A stretch of 32,736 nucleotides of DNA from Methanocorpusculum sp. (GCA_029986255.1 DALTYD010000007.1:1-32736), one strand, 5' to 3'. Numbered from the stretch's first letter, positions 8,459 through 17,171 are shown. Program-made: numbers and translations. The notes: generated by a model not told the origin, from the sequence alone.

Positions 8459-9222
8459 GGTTTTCCTCCAATAAGCGCTGCAATGCGAGCGGCAACAGCA
8501 CCTGCAGTAAAACCTGCATCAATGTTAACGACAGTAATTGGGGTACAGGACTGGAGCATAGAGGCCAAGGCTGCTTCTCCGTGCCCCATGTATCCATACC
8601 CTGTGCTAACGGGGACTCCAATGACAGGTTTATTGACGAGACCCGCAATTACAGAAGGGAGGGTTCCTTCACGACCTGCGCACACAACATAGATGTCAAC
8701 ATCCTTAAATTTTTCCAGTTCTGGAAATAGACGATGAATTCCAGCAACACCGACATCGTACGCAGTCATAACAGAAGCACCCATCTCTTCAGCGATAACA
8801 CGAGCTTCTTCAGCAACTGGAATATCAGATGTTCCGGCAGTAACGATTGCAATGGTTCCACCCGATGGAGAGGGAACCGTACCATCCGAAAGGATAAGAA
8901 TGCGGCAAAGTTCACGATAATCAGCGATGATACCATCAGGGAGATGATCGAGAACTGCGTGTACCTGTTCTGGACTGATGCGACTGGCAAGCACCCTTCC
9001 AGCAACTCGAACATAGCTGTGCATGATTTTAATCAGAGAATCGAGATCTTTTCCTTCTGCCAAAACGATCTCGGGAATTCCACAGCGGTTTATACGATTA
9101 AGATCAAGGTGAGCTACTTCATCAACGGGAAGACTACTGATCAGCTTCCCGGCAGAAGCAGGATCCAGCGTAATGCATTTGAACTGCTCAAGATTTTCCG
9201 GGATAGTTGAATGATCCGGCAT
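8455..9222 (-). CDS. larB: LarB, pyridinium-3,5-biscarboxylic acid mononucleotide synthase
   Basis: First enzyme of the nickel-pincer nucleotide cofactor pathway. LarB carboxylates the pyridine ring of NaAD and cleaves the dinucleotide, giving a dicarboxylated mononucleotide. The 255-residue protein has the LarB-specific N-terminal part with GIPEIVLAEGK (48-58) and a C-terminal AIR-carboxylase-like (PurE) domain with VTAGTSDIPVAEEA (127-140), AGREGTLPSVIAGLV and GYGYMGHGE. Cys226 in MLQSCTPITVVNID sits in the context of the LarB cysteine that binds the pyridine ring. It is first in an operon with nadM. No larA, larC or larE is in view, and the dependent enzyme (lactate racemase or another Ni-pincer racemase) is not known here. 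The leader carries a long hairpin. Confidence 0.93.
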   Translation of the reverse strand: MPDHSTIPENLEQFKCITLDPASAGKLISSLPVDEVAHLDLNRINRCGIPEIVLAEGKDLDSLIKIMHSYVRVAGRVLASRISPEQVHAVLDHLPDGIIADYRELCRILILSDGTVPSPSGGTIAIVTAGTSDIPVAEEARVIAEEMGASVMTAYDVGVAGIHRLFPELEKFKDVDIYVVCAGREGTLPSVIAGLVNKPVIGVPVSTGYGYMGHGEAALASMLQSCTPITVVNIDAGFTAGAVAARIAALIGGKP

Positions 9223-9240
9223 TGTTGTATAGTTATAGTA

Positions 9241-9298
9241 GGTCGGCTGGAGATATAGAGTGATGCATTCCCAGTATCACAAAAGATATCGCCGTTCC
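9241..9298 (-). promoter_or_regulatory. Predicted three-stem hairpin in the larB leader
   Basis: In plus coordinates, GG 9241-9242 pairs with CC 9297-9298, CGGC 9244-9247 with GCCG 9291-9294, GATAT 9252-9256 with ATATC 9286-9290, and GTGAT 9260-9264 with ATCAC 9276-9280, around an 11-nt loop. The stems stack with small asymmetric internal loops. The element ends 18 nt before the larB ATG. It may be a riboswitch-like or protein-bound leader; no known class is recognised. Confidence 0.5.
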
Positions 9299-9597
9299 AA
9301 CATTAATTTGCATTAGAGATGGGCAAGAACATTACTATGATGAAAGAGAGATGGATGCTATACAACCATCCTTAAATTGAAAGGTTTAGTAAGGGTCTGG
9401 AAATCACAAGGAACATTTCCCAAGTAGTACACTAGAAGATCATTTATGAGAGTGAATGGGTTTAAAAAACAGGTATATATCCCAGAATGTATTCATTGCA
9501 AAAAAAGAAGAAAAGCTTATTTAAATGAACACATGAATACAGGAAAGAGTGGATAAATAAAAAAAAATATTTTCGGAAACTGGGAAAATTTCTGAAC
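9299..9597. other. Intergenic gap between larB and the MurG-like gene
   Basis: With the hairpin and larB leader this makes about 375 bp without a gene. It should hold the larB promoter; an AATTTAAGG stretch (minus, about 9372-9380) is TATA-like but far upstream. T-rich minus-strand sequence near 9559-9567 may end transcription of an upstream gene. No coding signal. Confidence 0.45.
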
Positions 9598-10692
9598 TTA
9601 TGATGCGTACAAATGTTCAAGAATTCGAAGGATAATGGCCGAACCATCAAAAGAGGAAAACAATCGGTGTAAATTGGGAGGTGTCAAGGTAAGTGCCCGA
9701 GATATTGCATCGTCTAATTTTTCTTTAGTAACAGCATTTCCAAGAACAGTAATGCCAGCACCTATCTCCTCAATTTTTTTTGCATTGTTCCATTGTTCCG
9801 GGTGATATGGATCAATGATCATGACGACAGGTTTACCTAGAGAGAGAGCTTCCATTAGAGAAGTTAGACCTCCATGCATTATAGCCACACGAGATTTGGC
9901 AAGATATGGCTGAAGATCAGTGACATATCCAAATGTGCGAAAATTATCGGTGCTTTCAGGGAGACCAGGAGTAGTAGAAAAGATCTCAAACGTTTTATCT
10001 GGCATCTTGTCTGCCATTTCACGCAGAAGAGTATACAATGGAAGTTTAAATGGCTCACCACCAAAGCTTGCAAAGATAGTTTCCGCGGAAAGCGACACCT
10101 TATCAAAATTCCGATCCAGTATTGGGCCAACAAACTGATAATGACTAATTTCCGATTTATGAAAGAAAAAGTTGTAGCCACTGATAGTATCAGGAGGAGG
10201 AAAATCAGGAACGATAACAATATCAGGAACTCTCCGGAGATATAGTTGGACTATCCGACTAAGATAACTCCAGTATACAGCATTCGATTCAGTGAGGGGA
10301 GCAAATGTGTTTTGATTGGTAATAAACACATTTGGGATCCCAAGAGATTTTGCGGCAAGTCCTGCGGCATACATGGTATCTGATATAAGGATATCGAAAC
10401 AATAATCCTTTAACAATCGACGAACATCGTAATAAGAGTGGAGGAGAGAGATGGGTATAGTCTTGGAGAGACAGAGAGTTTTTTCAAGACTAAATAGGCC
10501 ATTATTTCCTCCAAGTGTAATCTCACGGTTGATTGGATAAACGAAGAATTTCTGTTTTTGAATAAAGGTATACGCTTTGCCATATGAGGCAAATGTGCAG
10601 GTATGGCCATGTTGAGTAAGATATCTGGCAAGTTTTATTGAGCGTGAAGCATGGCCCAGTCCTTCCCCACAGATAACAAAAAGAATGTTCAT
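9598..10692 (-). CDS. MurG/GT28-like UDP-sugar glycosyltransferase
   Basis: GT-B fold glycosyltransferase of 364 residues. The N-terminus MNILFVICGEGLGHASRS is the typical glycine-rich acceptor-side start of MurG/MGT-like enzymes. The C-terminal half has FASFGGEP, a joint between domains, then MHGGLTSLMEALSLGKPVVMI, the nucleotide-sugar binding HGG...E motif, followed by PEQWNNAKKIEEIGAG. The start is the ATG at 10692. An in-frame TTG 12 bp upstream only adds MGNW, and a GGGGA just ahead of the ATG can serve as ribosome site. It stands alone. It probably acts at the inner face of the membrane on a lipid or polyprenyl acceptor; the sugar is unknown. Confidence 0.85.
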   Translation of the reverse strand: MNILFVICGEGLGHASRSIKLARYLTQHGHTCTFASYGKAYTFIQKQKFFVYPINREITLGGNNGLFSLEKTLCLSKTIPISLLHSYYDVRRLLKDYCFDILISDTMYAAGLAAKSLGIPNVFITNQNTFAPLTESNAVYWSYLSRIVQLYLRRVPDIVIVPDFPPPDTISGYNFFFHKSEISHYQFVGPILDRNFDKVSLSAETIFASFGGEPFKLPLYTLLREMADKMPDKTFEIFSTTPGLPESTDNFRTFGYVTDLQPYLAKSRVAIMHGGLTSLMEALSLGKPVVMIIDPYHPEQWNNAKKIEEIGAGITVLGNAVTKEKLDDAISRALTLTPPNLHRLFSSFDGSAIILRILEHLYAS

Positions 10693-11025
10693 CCAATTCC
10701 CCAATAATTTAAATAAATAAAGATGACCATGAATGAGTCCATCTTTTGTTTAAATCTCATTTTGTTTGTAACAACATAATTTTTCGGGTGCAAAAGAACT
10801 TTGCTAAATCCAGATGAATATAAAGAAAGAAGGGATACAAATAACAATACACAATATACGGAGACAGAAAATTATAGAAATGAGGCGCGCACGAAATAGG
10901 AGAAAAACTCATCCCAATAAAAAGATTTGAGATTAGAAAGTAAGAACTAGTAAACACTAAGTCTGTGCAGGATCTCTTTAAAAGAAAATATCTTGCAGAG
11001 TCGTACTCCACAATCAATTCCTTAG
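10693..11025. other. Intergenic gap with glycosyltransferase promoter
   Basis: Contains a TATA-like AT block (minus, about 10705-10720) just ahead of the MurG-like gene. The remainder is AT-rich. An 86-codon hydrophobic minus-strand frame at 10757-11017 has no initiation signal or family features, so I do not call it. Confidence 0.45.
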
Positions 11026-11481
11026 TTATATTTTTTTAAAACATATGATTTCTAGAACACCATTGTGCAGATGGGTCTCTGTCAGAGAAGGATCAATTTC
11101 TGCAACAGGAATCGTCGCAGAATACTCACGGTTGGAGCCCGCATTTAGTTGCAATTTTCCTTCCTGATATGCGATAAAGAAATCATCCGGACACTCTGAT
11201 GGAAGTTCCGTCTGGATAATAATTGTTCGTGTATCCTCAAAAATTTCCAGAGGGATTATCTTCGCCTGAGGGAAGATAGAGGCAAGATGAACCGTACCCC
11301 CGTTCAAAACAAACTTTATTCCCATGATTGGCGGGAGCTTCTTATCTCTCTCGCCGGAAACATGAGTAGTAATGATCTGATGGATAATATCCATCAAATC
11401 TTTGTAAGCATCATCCGATGACTCCGGCATAGTTGTATCACTTCCAAAACTGAAAGGGGGGCTGCGTGAATCACCCTCCAC
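11026..11481 (-). CDS. Hsp20/alpha-crystallin-like protein linked to Cdc48
   Basis: A 151-residue protein. The C-terminal 80 residues show the beta-rich pattern of an alpha-crystallin/CS-like domain: IIIQTELPSECPDDFFIAY, a charged turn, EGKLQLNAG, then YSATIPV and HNGVLEIICFKK, which ends like the last strand of small heat-shock proteins. The classic AxxxNGVL motif appears as HLHNGVLEI. The N-terminal 60 residues are acidic and probably flexible. The gene follows cdc48 with a single base between stop and start, so the two are cotranscribed and probably work together: holding or recruiting misfolded protein for the Cdc48 unfoldase. The adapter role is inference. Confidence 0.75.
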   Translation of the reverse strand: MEGDSRSPPFSFGSDTTMPESSDDAYKDLMDIIHQIITTHVSGERDKKLPPIMGIKFVLNGGTVHLASIFPQAKIIPLEIFEDTRTIIIQTELPSECPDDFFIAYQEGKLQLNAGSNREYSATIPVAEIDPSLTETHLHNGVLEIICFKKI

Positions 11482-11482
11482 C

Positions 11483-13930
11483 TCAGTTTTCTATGCTCTT
11501 AGTTATCTCTTTGATTGTGCTAAAGTCTTTCTGATGACACATCAAAAGATGGTCGAGTTTTTCCACTTGGTCCTTCATTTTATTATCTCCATCAGTTGTG
11601 TACTCAGCTCTCTTCAAAGCAGTCATAGCCCTATCTAGCACCATCCGCTCCTCCTCGTTGAATCTATATGGCCAGGATGCCTGTTCCGCAGAACGACGTC
11701 CTGCCTTATCCAGCGAAGGGCGGACGCGCTTTAGGGCCTCCTCAAAATGGCGTCTGTAGATTTTCACAGAGCCTACGGCAAGTTTGATTTCTGCCGCATC
11801 TCGACCAGCCATTGCTTTCACAAACTCGCGGATAGCAACCATCTTCGCTTCGCGAACAAGAGCTTCGATGTCTGCACCAACAAAACCATTGGTTTCGGAA
11901 ACCAGAGTATCTAAATTCAGATCTTCAGCAAGCATATGTGCAACATCATTGAGGTACACATTAAAAATCTGCTTTCGCCCCTCCGCATCCGGAGGAGGTA
12001 CAAAGATGTGCTGCTCCAGTCTCCCAGGGCGGAGGAGAGCAGGATCAATCATATCGGGACGATTGGTCGCACCGATCACGATCACATTCTTCAATTCTTC
12101 CAGACCATCAAGCTCTGTTAAGAACTGGCTAACCACGCTTTCAGTTACATGAGACGAACCTTCATAACTACCTCGATGCGGAACTATTGAATCGATCTCA
12201 TCGAAAAAGATGATCGAAGGCGATGCAAGTCGAGCCTTGTGGAAAATCTCACGTACACCTTTTTCCGACTCCCCAACCCACTTTGACATCAATTCAGGAC
12301 CCTTTATTGCAATAAAATTACACTCCGATTCGTTGGCAACCGCTTTCGCAAGCAATGTTTTTCCAGTTCCAGGGGGTCCAAACATCAAAAATCCTTTTGG
12401 AGACTTAGTGACAAACTGCTTGTACACATCCGCATACTTAAGCGGCCACTCGACAGCCTGCTGTAGTTCATCTTTCACACCGTCAAGTCCCCCTATGTCA
12501 GACCAATGAACATCCGGGACCTCGACAAGAACTTCTCGCATTGCAGAAGGTTGTACCATCTTAAGTGCCGTCTCAAAATCCTCAGCCGTAACCTTCAAAC
12601 CTTCAAGCTTCTCCTTGGAGATAGCTTCATCCGGATTCATACCAGGAAATTCTCGGCGCAATGCATGCATTGCAGCTTCCTTAACTACAAGGGCAAGATC
12701 AGCACCAACAAAACCATGCGTAGTGTTGGCATACGCATTGAGATCGATATTTTCAGCTAGAGGAACGTTACGAGAGTGAATTTGAAGTATCTCCTTCCTT
12801 CCATCTTTATCCGGAACACCAATCTCAATCTCGCGATCGAACCTACCTCCTCTGCGTAAAGCTGGATCAAGTGCATCAGGCAAGTTAGTTGCAGCGATCA
12901 CAATGATCTTTCCACGGCTTTTTAAGCCGTCCATCAAAGAGAGCAACTGAGCTACAACACGCCGTTCCATCTCACCTCTGGATTCCTCGCGTTTGGGAGC
13001 AATGGAGTCTATTTCATCAATGAAGATGATTGCGGGAGCATTCTCCTCTGCTTTCTGGAAAATGTCACGGAGTTTTTCTTCAGAATCTCCATAGTACTTC
13101 GACATTATTTCAGGTCCTGAAATTGTATCGAAATAGGCTCCTGCTTCATTTGCGACCGCACGAGCGATCAAAGTTTTACCTGTTCCTGGAGGGCCATAAA
13201 GTAGAACACCTTTTGGAGGTTCAATACCTAGTTTTTCAAATACTTCAGGATGACGGAGAGGATACTCAATCATCTCTCGGACTTGAGATAGTTCACGACC
13301 GAGACCACCAATATCTTCGTAGTGAATATTGCCTGCAGATTTTCCTTTAGGAGCATCATCTCCTTTATAGACAGTATCTTTGTAGAGGACTGTAGTCTGA
13401 GATCCAATAATGGCAATATCACCTGGCGAGATATCTGAAATAACAAAGGCATAGTACTCAGTACTGTAGCTAGAGAAGCCACCCCATCCAGAGAAGAGAG
13501 GATCTGCTGTTCGCATCTGAGTTGCAAGAGGAATCTGAATGATCTGACCTTTGGCAATCGGTTTTCCAACGTATCGCTGAACTATGAACTGTTCCAGTTG
13601 GCGACTATCAAGTTTAATACTCTGCGCTGCTGGTTGAATGATAACTTTAGATGCTGTTTGTGGTTCAGTCTTTTCAACCATAACAGTGTCACCAATACCA
13701 GCACCTGCAGCACGACGCGTATCACCATCTATTGCAATGCCATCAGAACCAGAAAGAGTTGATCGCATAACTTTGGCAACGCCGATTCGCTTGCCTGTGA
13801 TCTTAACGAAATCACCAGAATCAACACCAAGTTTTGTCATGGCCTCATTGTTGATTCGCGCATATCCACGTCCAACGTCACTGCTGCTTGCTTCTAAGAC
13901 AATTAAAGGAAGAGTAATCGGATCAGTCAT
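11483..13930 (-). CDS. Cdc48/VAT-family AAA+ ATPase
   Basis: Hexameric ATP-driven protein unfoldase, the archaeal p97/VAT. In 815 residues: an N domain (1-190; double-psi barrel start LPLIVLEASSSDVGRGYARI), D1 with Walker A GPPGTGKT (246-253) and Walker B IIFIDEID (301-308), and D2 with Walker A (518-525) and Walker B IIFFDEID (573-580). Arginine-finger regions are present; D1 reads RRGGRFD, where RRPGRFD is common. The C-terminus (KSIEN) lacks the HbYX tail that docks on proteasomes. A GGTGAT ribosome site lies 6 nt before the ATG, and an AT block (about 13975-14000, minus) is the likely promoter. The Hsp20-like gene follows 1 bp later. Confidence 0.95.
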   Translation of the reverse strand: MTDPITLPLIVLEASSSDVGRGYARINNEAMTKLGVDSGDFVKITGKRIGVAKVMRSTLSGSDGIAIDGDTRRAAGAGIGDTVMVEKTEPQTASKVIIQPAAQSIKLDSRQLEQFIVQRYVGKPIAKGQIIQIPLATQMRTADPLFSGWGGFSSYSTEYYAFVISDISPGDIAIIGSQTTVLYKDTVYKGDDAPKGKSAGNIHYEDIGGLGRELSQVREMIEYPLRHPEVFEKLGIEPPKGVLLYGPPGTGKTLIARAVANEAGAYFDTISGPEIMSKYYGDSEEKLRDIFQKAEENAPAIIFIDEIDSIAPKREESRGEMERRVVAQLLSLMDGLKSRGKIIVIAATNLPDALDPALRRGGRFDREIEIGVPDKDGRKEILQIHSRNVPLAENIDLNAYANTTHGFVGADLALVVKEAAMHALRREFPGMNPDEAISKEKLEGLKVTAEDFETALKMVQPSAMREVLVEVPDVHWSDIGGLDGVKDELQQAVEWPLKYADVYKQFVTKSPKGFLMFGPPGTGKTLLAKAVANESECNFIAIKGPELMSKWVGESEKGVREIFHKARLASPSIIFFDEIDSIVPHRGSYEGSSHVTESVVSQFLTELDGLEELKNVIVIGATNRPDMIDPALLRPGRLEQHIFVPPPDAEGRKQIFNVYLNDVAHMLAEDLNLDTLVSETNGFVGADIEALVREAKMVAIREFVKAMAGRDAAEIKLAVGSVKIYRRHFEEALKRVRPSLDKAGRRSAEQASWPYRFNEEERMVLDRAMTALKRAEYTTDGDNKMKDQVEKLDHLLMCHQKDFSTIKEITKSIEN

Positions 13931-13936
13931 AAGAAT

Positions 13937-13942
13937 ATCACC
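13937..13942 (-). promoter_or_regulatory. Ribosome binding site of cdc48
   Basis: GGTGAT on the minus strand, 6 nt before the ATG at 13930. It matches the 3' end of archaeal 16S rRNA and confirms the start. Confidence 0.7.
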
Positions 13943-14143
13943 TATAATTCAATATGTATACAACAAGTAAGTATTAAGTTATATTTAAATATTTTTTATA
14001 TTGATGGGAGACTAGATGAAAAATAGATGCTTGATAAACAGGTTTTTAAAAATTAAAAACTCATTTCAGAGACAATTCAAAAGCAAAGAACGTACGTCAG
14101 GATACATGAGTTACTTGAGAAAGAAAGAGAGAAAACATCATAA

Positions 14144-15766
14144 TCACGAAATATTTGCCAAAATACGTCCAAAATGCGGAACAAAATCCTTTTTCCGTGA
14201 AACCACATTCTCAAGATGTAGGGGACTCATTCCCCAATGCATCTTCATCATTGTCGTTTCATCGGCTATCGCAAACATATCTGATCCCATCTCTGCAATA
14301 CTCGTATAGAGTGCAATATATATATCAGGAGCGTTCGGTTGGCTCATCTTTTCTCGAAGCGCTGCATAAATATCAACAGATGCGGCACGAGCATATTCAT
14401 AGGAAGGGGTTAGAATCTGGGAAACGATCACTCGTTTTCCAGAAAGTGTGTACTCTTTAGTATCACGATCAAGAAGTTCCATCTGTGAAACCCCAGAAAG
14501 AGACATACCCTCAGCAATCAATTCCTGTGCATAGACATCTGGATCAACTCCGACAATCTCCGAAAGGAATGATACCGCTTTTTCATCTAGTTGTGTTGTT
14601 GTTGACATCTTCAAACCAAGTGTGTCAGAAAGAATACCAGAAAGCAGAGCACCTGCAATCCCCTTCTCTGGAAGGATACCCGATTCTATAAAACGATGCG
14701 TAACAATCGTTGACGTGGAACCAACTGGCTCCATATCAAATCGAATAGGACGAAGTGTCGCCATAGCACCTAGTCGATGATGATCAATGATCTCGATGAT
14801 GTCAGCCGTCTCAATCCCTTTAACTGCCTGACTGTACTCATTGTGATCCAAAAGAATCACCGATTTCGCCACATTCTCCATCAGTGAGTTACGAGAAATT
14901 GTACTGATCAGCATCCCAGCATCATCCACCACACAGGCAGTTCTGTACTTGGAGTTTGAGATCAACTGCTTCACGTATTCCAACGTATCATCTAGATGTA
15001 CTGTGGGAACATCCGTAGCCATAATCATTGCAGCAGGGAGCGTGAGATGAATCATTTTTGCAACACCGAACGCACCAATATTTGTGGATAAAACAGTAAC
15101 CCCACGGGCCTTAGCAGCTGAGAGCAACCGTTCACCGATTGGAGCGGAGTCCACAATAATCAATGCTGCAACACCTGCCGATACCAACGCAAGCTGAGTT
15201 GGTTCATCATCCCCAACGATGGCAATATCCTTTGCCGTGATATGGGAGAGGATCACATGCAGCGCATCAATCGATATGTACACAGAACCTTCAAGTACCT
15301 CATGATTTTTTACGCAAACATTTGCAGAGAGGATTCGGGCCAACGTATCGACTGACATTGGCAACATCGTTAAGTTTTCCAGTTTAATTGTACTCACATA
15401 GGTACGAGCTAGACCATGCTCACTCACAAGACCTATCAGTTTTCCTGTCTCATCTGTAATCGGAAGATTTCGCAGATCATTTGCGTCCATGGCCTCAATC
15501 ACGTCAATCATTGGCGTATTTGCAGTTGCGCTCTGTGTATACGTAAATGCAATATCCGCAACTGAAGGTTCAACACTAAGGATAAGTTCTGGAGCATCCA
15601 CACCAAACCTATCTAAGGCATAGCGTGATTCGGCATTCAGATCTCCACAGCGGGCAGCAATGTACTGACCCGAAGCTTGCTTATTAAGATAGGCTGTATA
15701 ACCTATCACACTGCAGATACTATCTGTATCTGGGTGACGATGCCCAATAACATAGATGGATTTCAC
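14144..15766 (-). CDS. ppaC: Manganese-dependent inorganic pyrophosphatase with CBS and DRTGG-type insert
   Basis: Family II (DHH) pyrophosphatase that hydrolyses PPi to phosphate and pulls biosynthesis forward. It has 540 residues against about 310 for the plain form. Metal-site motifs: GHRHPDTDSI (8-17), LDHNE (306-310), IIDHHR (326-331) and SGILSDTLGLKMSTTT (376-391); the C-terminal SRKKDFVP supplies phosphate contacts. Inserted at about 70-300 are a CBS pair and a DRTGG-like region (about 150-250), as in nucleotide-regulated CBS-PPases, where AMP/ADP inhibit and ATP or diadenosine polyphosphates activate. The start is GTG at 15766 with AGGAG 5 nt upstream. The neighbour cdc48 is 213 bp away, so it is probably its own unit. 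Confidence 0.95.
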   Translation of the reverse strand: MKSIYVIGHRHPDTDSICSVIGYTAYLNKQASGQYIAARCGDLNAESRYALDRFGVDAPELILSVEPSVADIAFTYTQSATANTPMIDVIEAMDANDLRNLPITDETGKLIGLVSEHGLARTYVSTIKLENLTMLPMSVDTLARILSANVCVKNHEVLEGSVYISIDALHVILSHITAKDIAIVGDDEPTQLALVSAGVAALIIVDSAPIGERLLSAAKARGVTVLSTNIGAFGVAKMIHLTLPAAMIMATDVPTVHLDDTLEYVKQLISNSKYRTACVVDDAGMLISTISRNSLMENVAKSVILLDHNEYSQAVKGIETADIIEIIDHHRLGAMATLRPIRFDMEPVGSTSTIVTHRFIESGILPEKGIAGALLSGILSDTLGLKMSTTTQLDEKAVSFLSEIVGVDPDVYAQELIAEGMSLSGVSQMELLDRDTKEYTLSGKRVIVSQILTPSYEYARAASVDIYAALREKMSQPNAPDIYIALYTSIAEMGSDMFAIADETTMMKMHWGMSPLHLENVVSRKKDFVPHFGRILANIS

Positions 15767-15771
15767 AGTTT

Positions 15772-15776
15772 CTCCT
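15772..15776 (-). promoter_or_regulatory. Ribosome binding site for the GTG start of ppaC
   Basis: AGGAG on the minus strand 5 nt before the GTG codon. It supports this unusual start, which also puts GHRHPDTDS at its normal N-terminal place. Confidence 0.7.
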
Positions 15777-15812
15777 GAAATAGATGCTTATTTATTTGTG
15801 CAGCACAGAGAT

Positions 15813-15855
15813 AGATATTGTGGCCCGTCACAAATCCCATTTGGCACCAATATCT
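15813..15855 (-). repeat. Two competing inverted repeats in the ppaC leader
   Basis: TTGTG (15818-15822) pairs with CACAA (15829-15833). AGATATT (15813-15819) pairs with AATATCT (15849-15855). They share two bases, so the helices compete. They lie about 50-90 nt before the GTG. They could be an operator, a switch or chance. Confidence 0.35.
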
Positions 15856-16064
15856 CAACTCCAATCTGTCATGATGAATTAAAAAACAGAAGAAGAACAG
15901 ACAATACATGAGAACTCGCTTGATATTTTGCAGAAATATCAACACAAATACTTGGTTAGTGAAAAACAGCATAAAATGGAAGGATCATGCAGAAAAGAGA
16001 GAAGGAAAACAAGGAGAAATAGGAGAAATACTTATGAGGATATATCCCTTATGTTAATGGAACA

Positions 16065-16358
16065 ATGCACAAGGAAGAGCTAATAGAACTACACAAAATA
16101 TTTTATGATATAAAAGAATACTTGGAGTCAATAAATCCAAATATAAAATTTCCGCAGTATACAGCTCTAGAAATTCAACCAGAACAAATTAATCGCAGCA
16201 AACTTGAGCACAAATATGCAATCTTCATCCTAGGATCCGAGATTGCTGCATCCATGAAGGGGTTCGAAACTATCTCTTCACGAGGACTCTCAACGCGTAT
16301 GAAGGAGCTTGCAGAAAAAACACTCAAAGAGATAGAATCAGAACACGAACATCAATAA
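16065..16358 (+). CDS. UPF0058 family protein
   Basis: A 97-residue archaeal protein of unknown function. The start MHKEELIELHKIFYDIKEYL and the later YAIFILGSEIAASM are typical of UPF0058, a small helical family found in euryarchaea. No catalytic motif, signal peptide or membrane segment is visible. The ATG at 16065 has no clear Shine-Dalgarno; a direct repeat GGAGAAATA occurs about 40-50 bp upstream and a TATA-like stretch nearby, so the message may be short-leadered. It converges on the ATP-grasp gene with only 3 bp between the stops. Confidence 0.85.
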   Translation: MHKEELIELHKIFYDIKEYLESINPNIKFPQYTALEIQPEQINRSKLEHKYAIFILGSEIAASMKGFETISSRGLSTRMKELAEKTLKEIESEHEHQ

Positions 16359-16361
16359 ATA

Positions 16362-17171
16362 TTACTTTCTTCCTTCTTTTTCCTGTTCGATTAGATATTC
16401 GGCAAGCAACCGGGGGATAGAGGCGGGCATACAGTGCCAGTTAGGAGTACCATTGACCTCAAGAACTGTAAAGTTCTTATCACCCAGAGGGAGCAGATCA
16501 ACACCACAATAGTCACATCCAACAACACAGGCAGCAGATTCTGCTACAGAACGCATATCTGGCAAAATATCAACAGCACAGCCACAACCTCCCTGATGAA
16601 TATTGTGAGTGAGATGCAAAGATATCCGCTTGATTGCTCCAACAGCTATTCCATCGATAACAAAGATGCGATAGTCGCAATCACTTTTTATATACTCCTG
16701 TACATAGTATGGTGGATCTTCGATAATATGATCAACTGCATCAAACAGATATATGCCATTTCCATCAAACCCATATACAGGTTTGTACACAGCACAACCA
16801 TCATGAGATTCGAGAAATTTTTCAATGAGAGATTTATCAGTCGTAAAAAAAGTGTCTGGGCTTGGAACTCCTGCATGCACCAGTTTAGCAGTGGTTGTGA
16901 CTTTACTCGCGCAAATCGCGATGGATTCCGGAGAGTTGATCACATGATTTGCAATTGCAAGAGCTTTTAAAAGTTCAAACTGCGCACCATCCTGACGCAT
17001 TCCACATACCCAAACAGTTTCTCCTTCAATGGGAAGGTGGAACGGATTTACAGTGCCAAGATCAAGGAGAGAAAAAGGTGTCCCCATTCTTTTCAGTTCT
17101 TTCATTACCATACCTGTCGAATTATCACCAGGAGTATCAGTTGGTTTCGGAATAATATGGATCATTGTCAT
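16362..17171 (-). CDS. RimK-like ATP-grasp ligase, possibly an alpha-L-glutamate ligase (MptN/CofF type)
   Basis: ATP-grasp enzyme of 269 residues that should join a carboxylate and an amine through an acyl-phosphate. N-terminal pre-grasp domain, then INSPESIAICASKVTTTAKL (78-97), which is the RimK-family hinge. The ATP lysine lies in VYKPVYGFDGNGI (128-140), and the metal-binding Glu and Asn in VLEVNGTPNW (236-245). In methanogens, RimK relatives add glutamate to tetrahydromethanopterin (MptN) or coenzyme F420 (CofF), the likeliest roles here, but sequence alone does not decide. Three cysteines cluster around GGCGCAVD and CDYCG, which is unusual and could bind metal. ATG at 17165 (residue 3) is an alternative start. 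It is divergent from pyrB, sharing a 110-bp promoter region. Confidence 0.78.
   Translation of the reverse strand: MTMIHIIPKPTDTPGDNSTGMVMKELKRMGTPFSLLDLGTVNPFHLPIEGETVWVCGMRQDGAQFELLKALAIANHVINSPESIAICASKVTTTAKLVHAGVPSPDTFFTTDKSLIEKFLESHDGCAVYKPVYGFDGNGIYLFDAVDHIIEDPPYYVQEYIKSDCDYRIFVIDGIAVGAIKRISLHLTHNIHQGGCGCAVDILPDMRSVAESAACVVGCDYCGVDLLPLGDKNFTVLEVNGTPNWHCMPASIPRLLAEYLIEQEKEGRK

Noticed and set aside
10757..11017. 86-codon hydrophobic frame
   Set aside because: Low-complexity AT-driven composition, no ribosome site, no family features.
11483..13930. Proteasome-activating nucleotidase
   Set aside because: Two AAA domains and an N-terminal double-psi barrel identify Cdc48/VAT, not PAN, which has a single AAA domain and an HbYX tail.
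15763..15972. 69-codon frame in the ppaC leader
   Set aside because: It runs into the ppaC start region, is rich in Phe, Leu and Cys, and has no homologous features.
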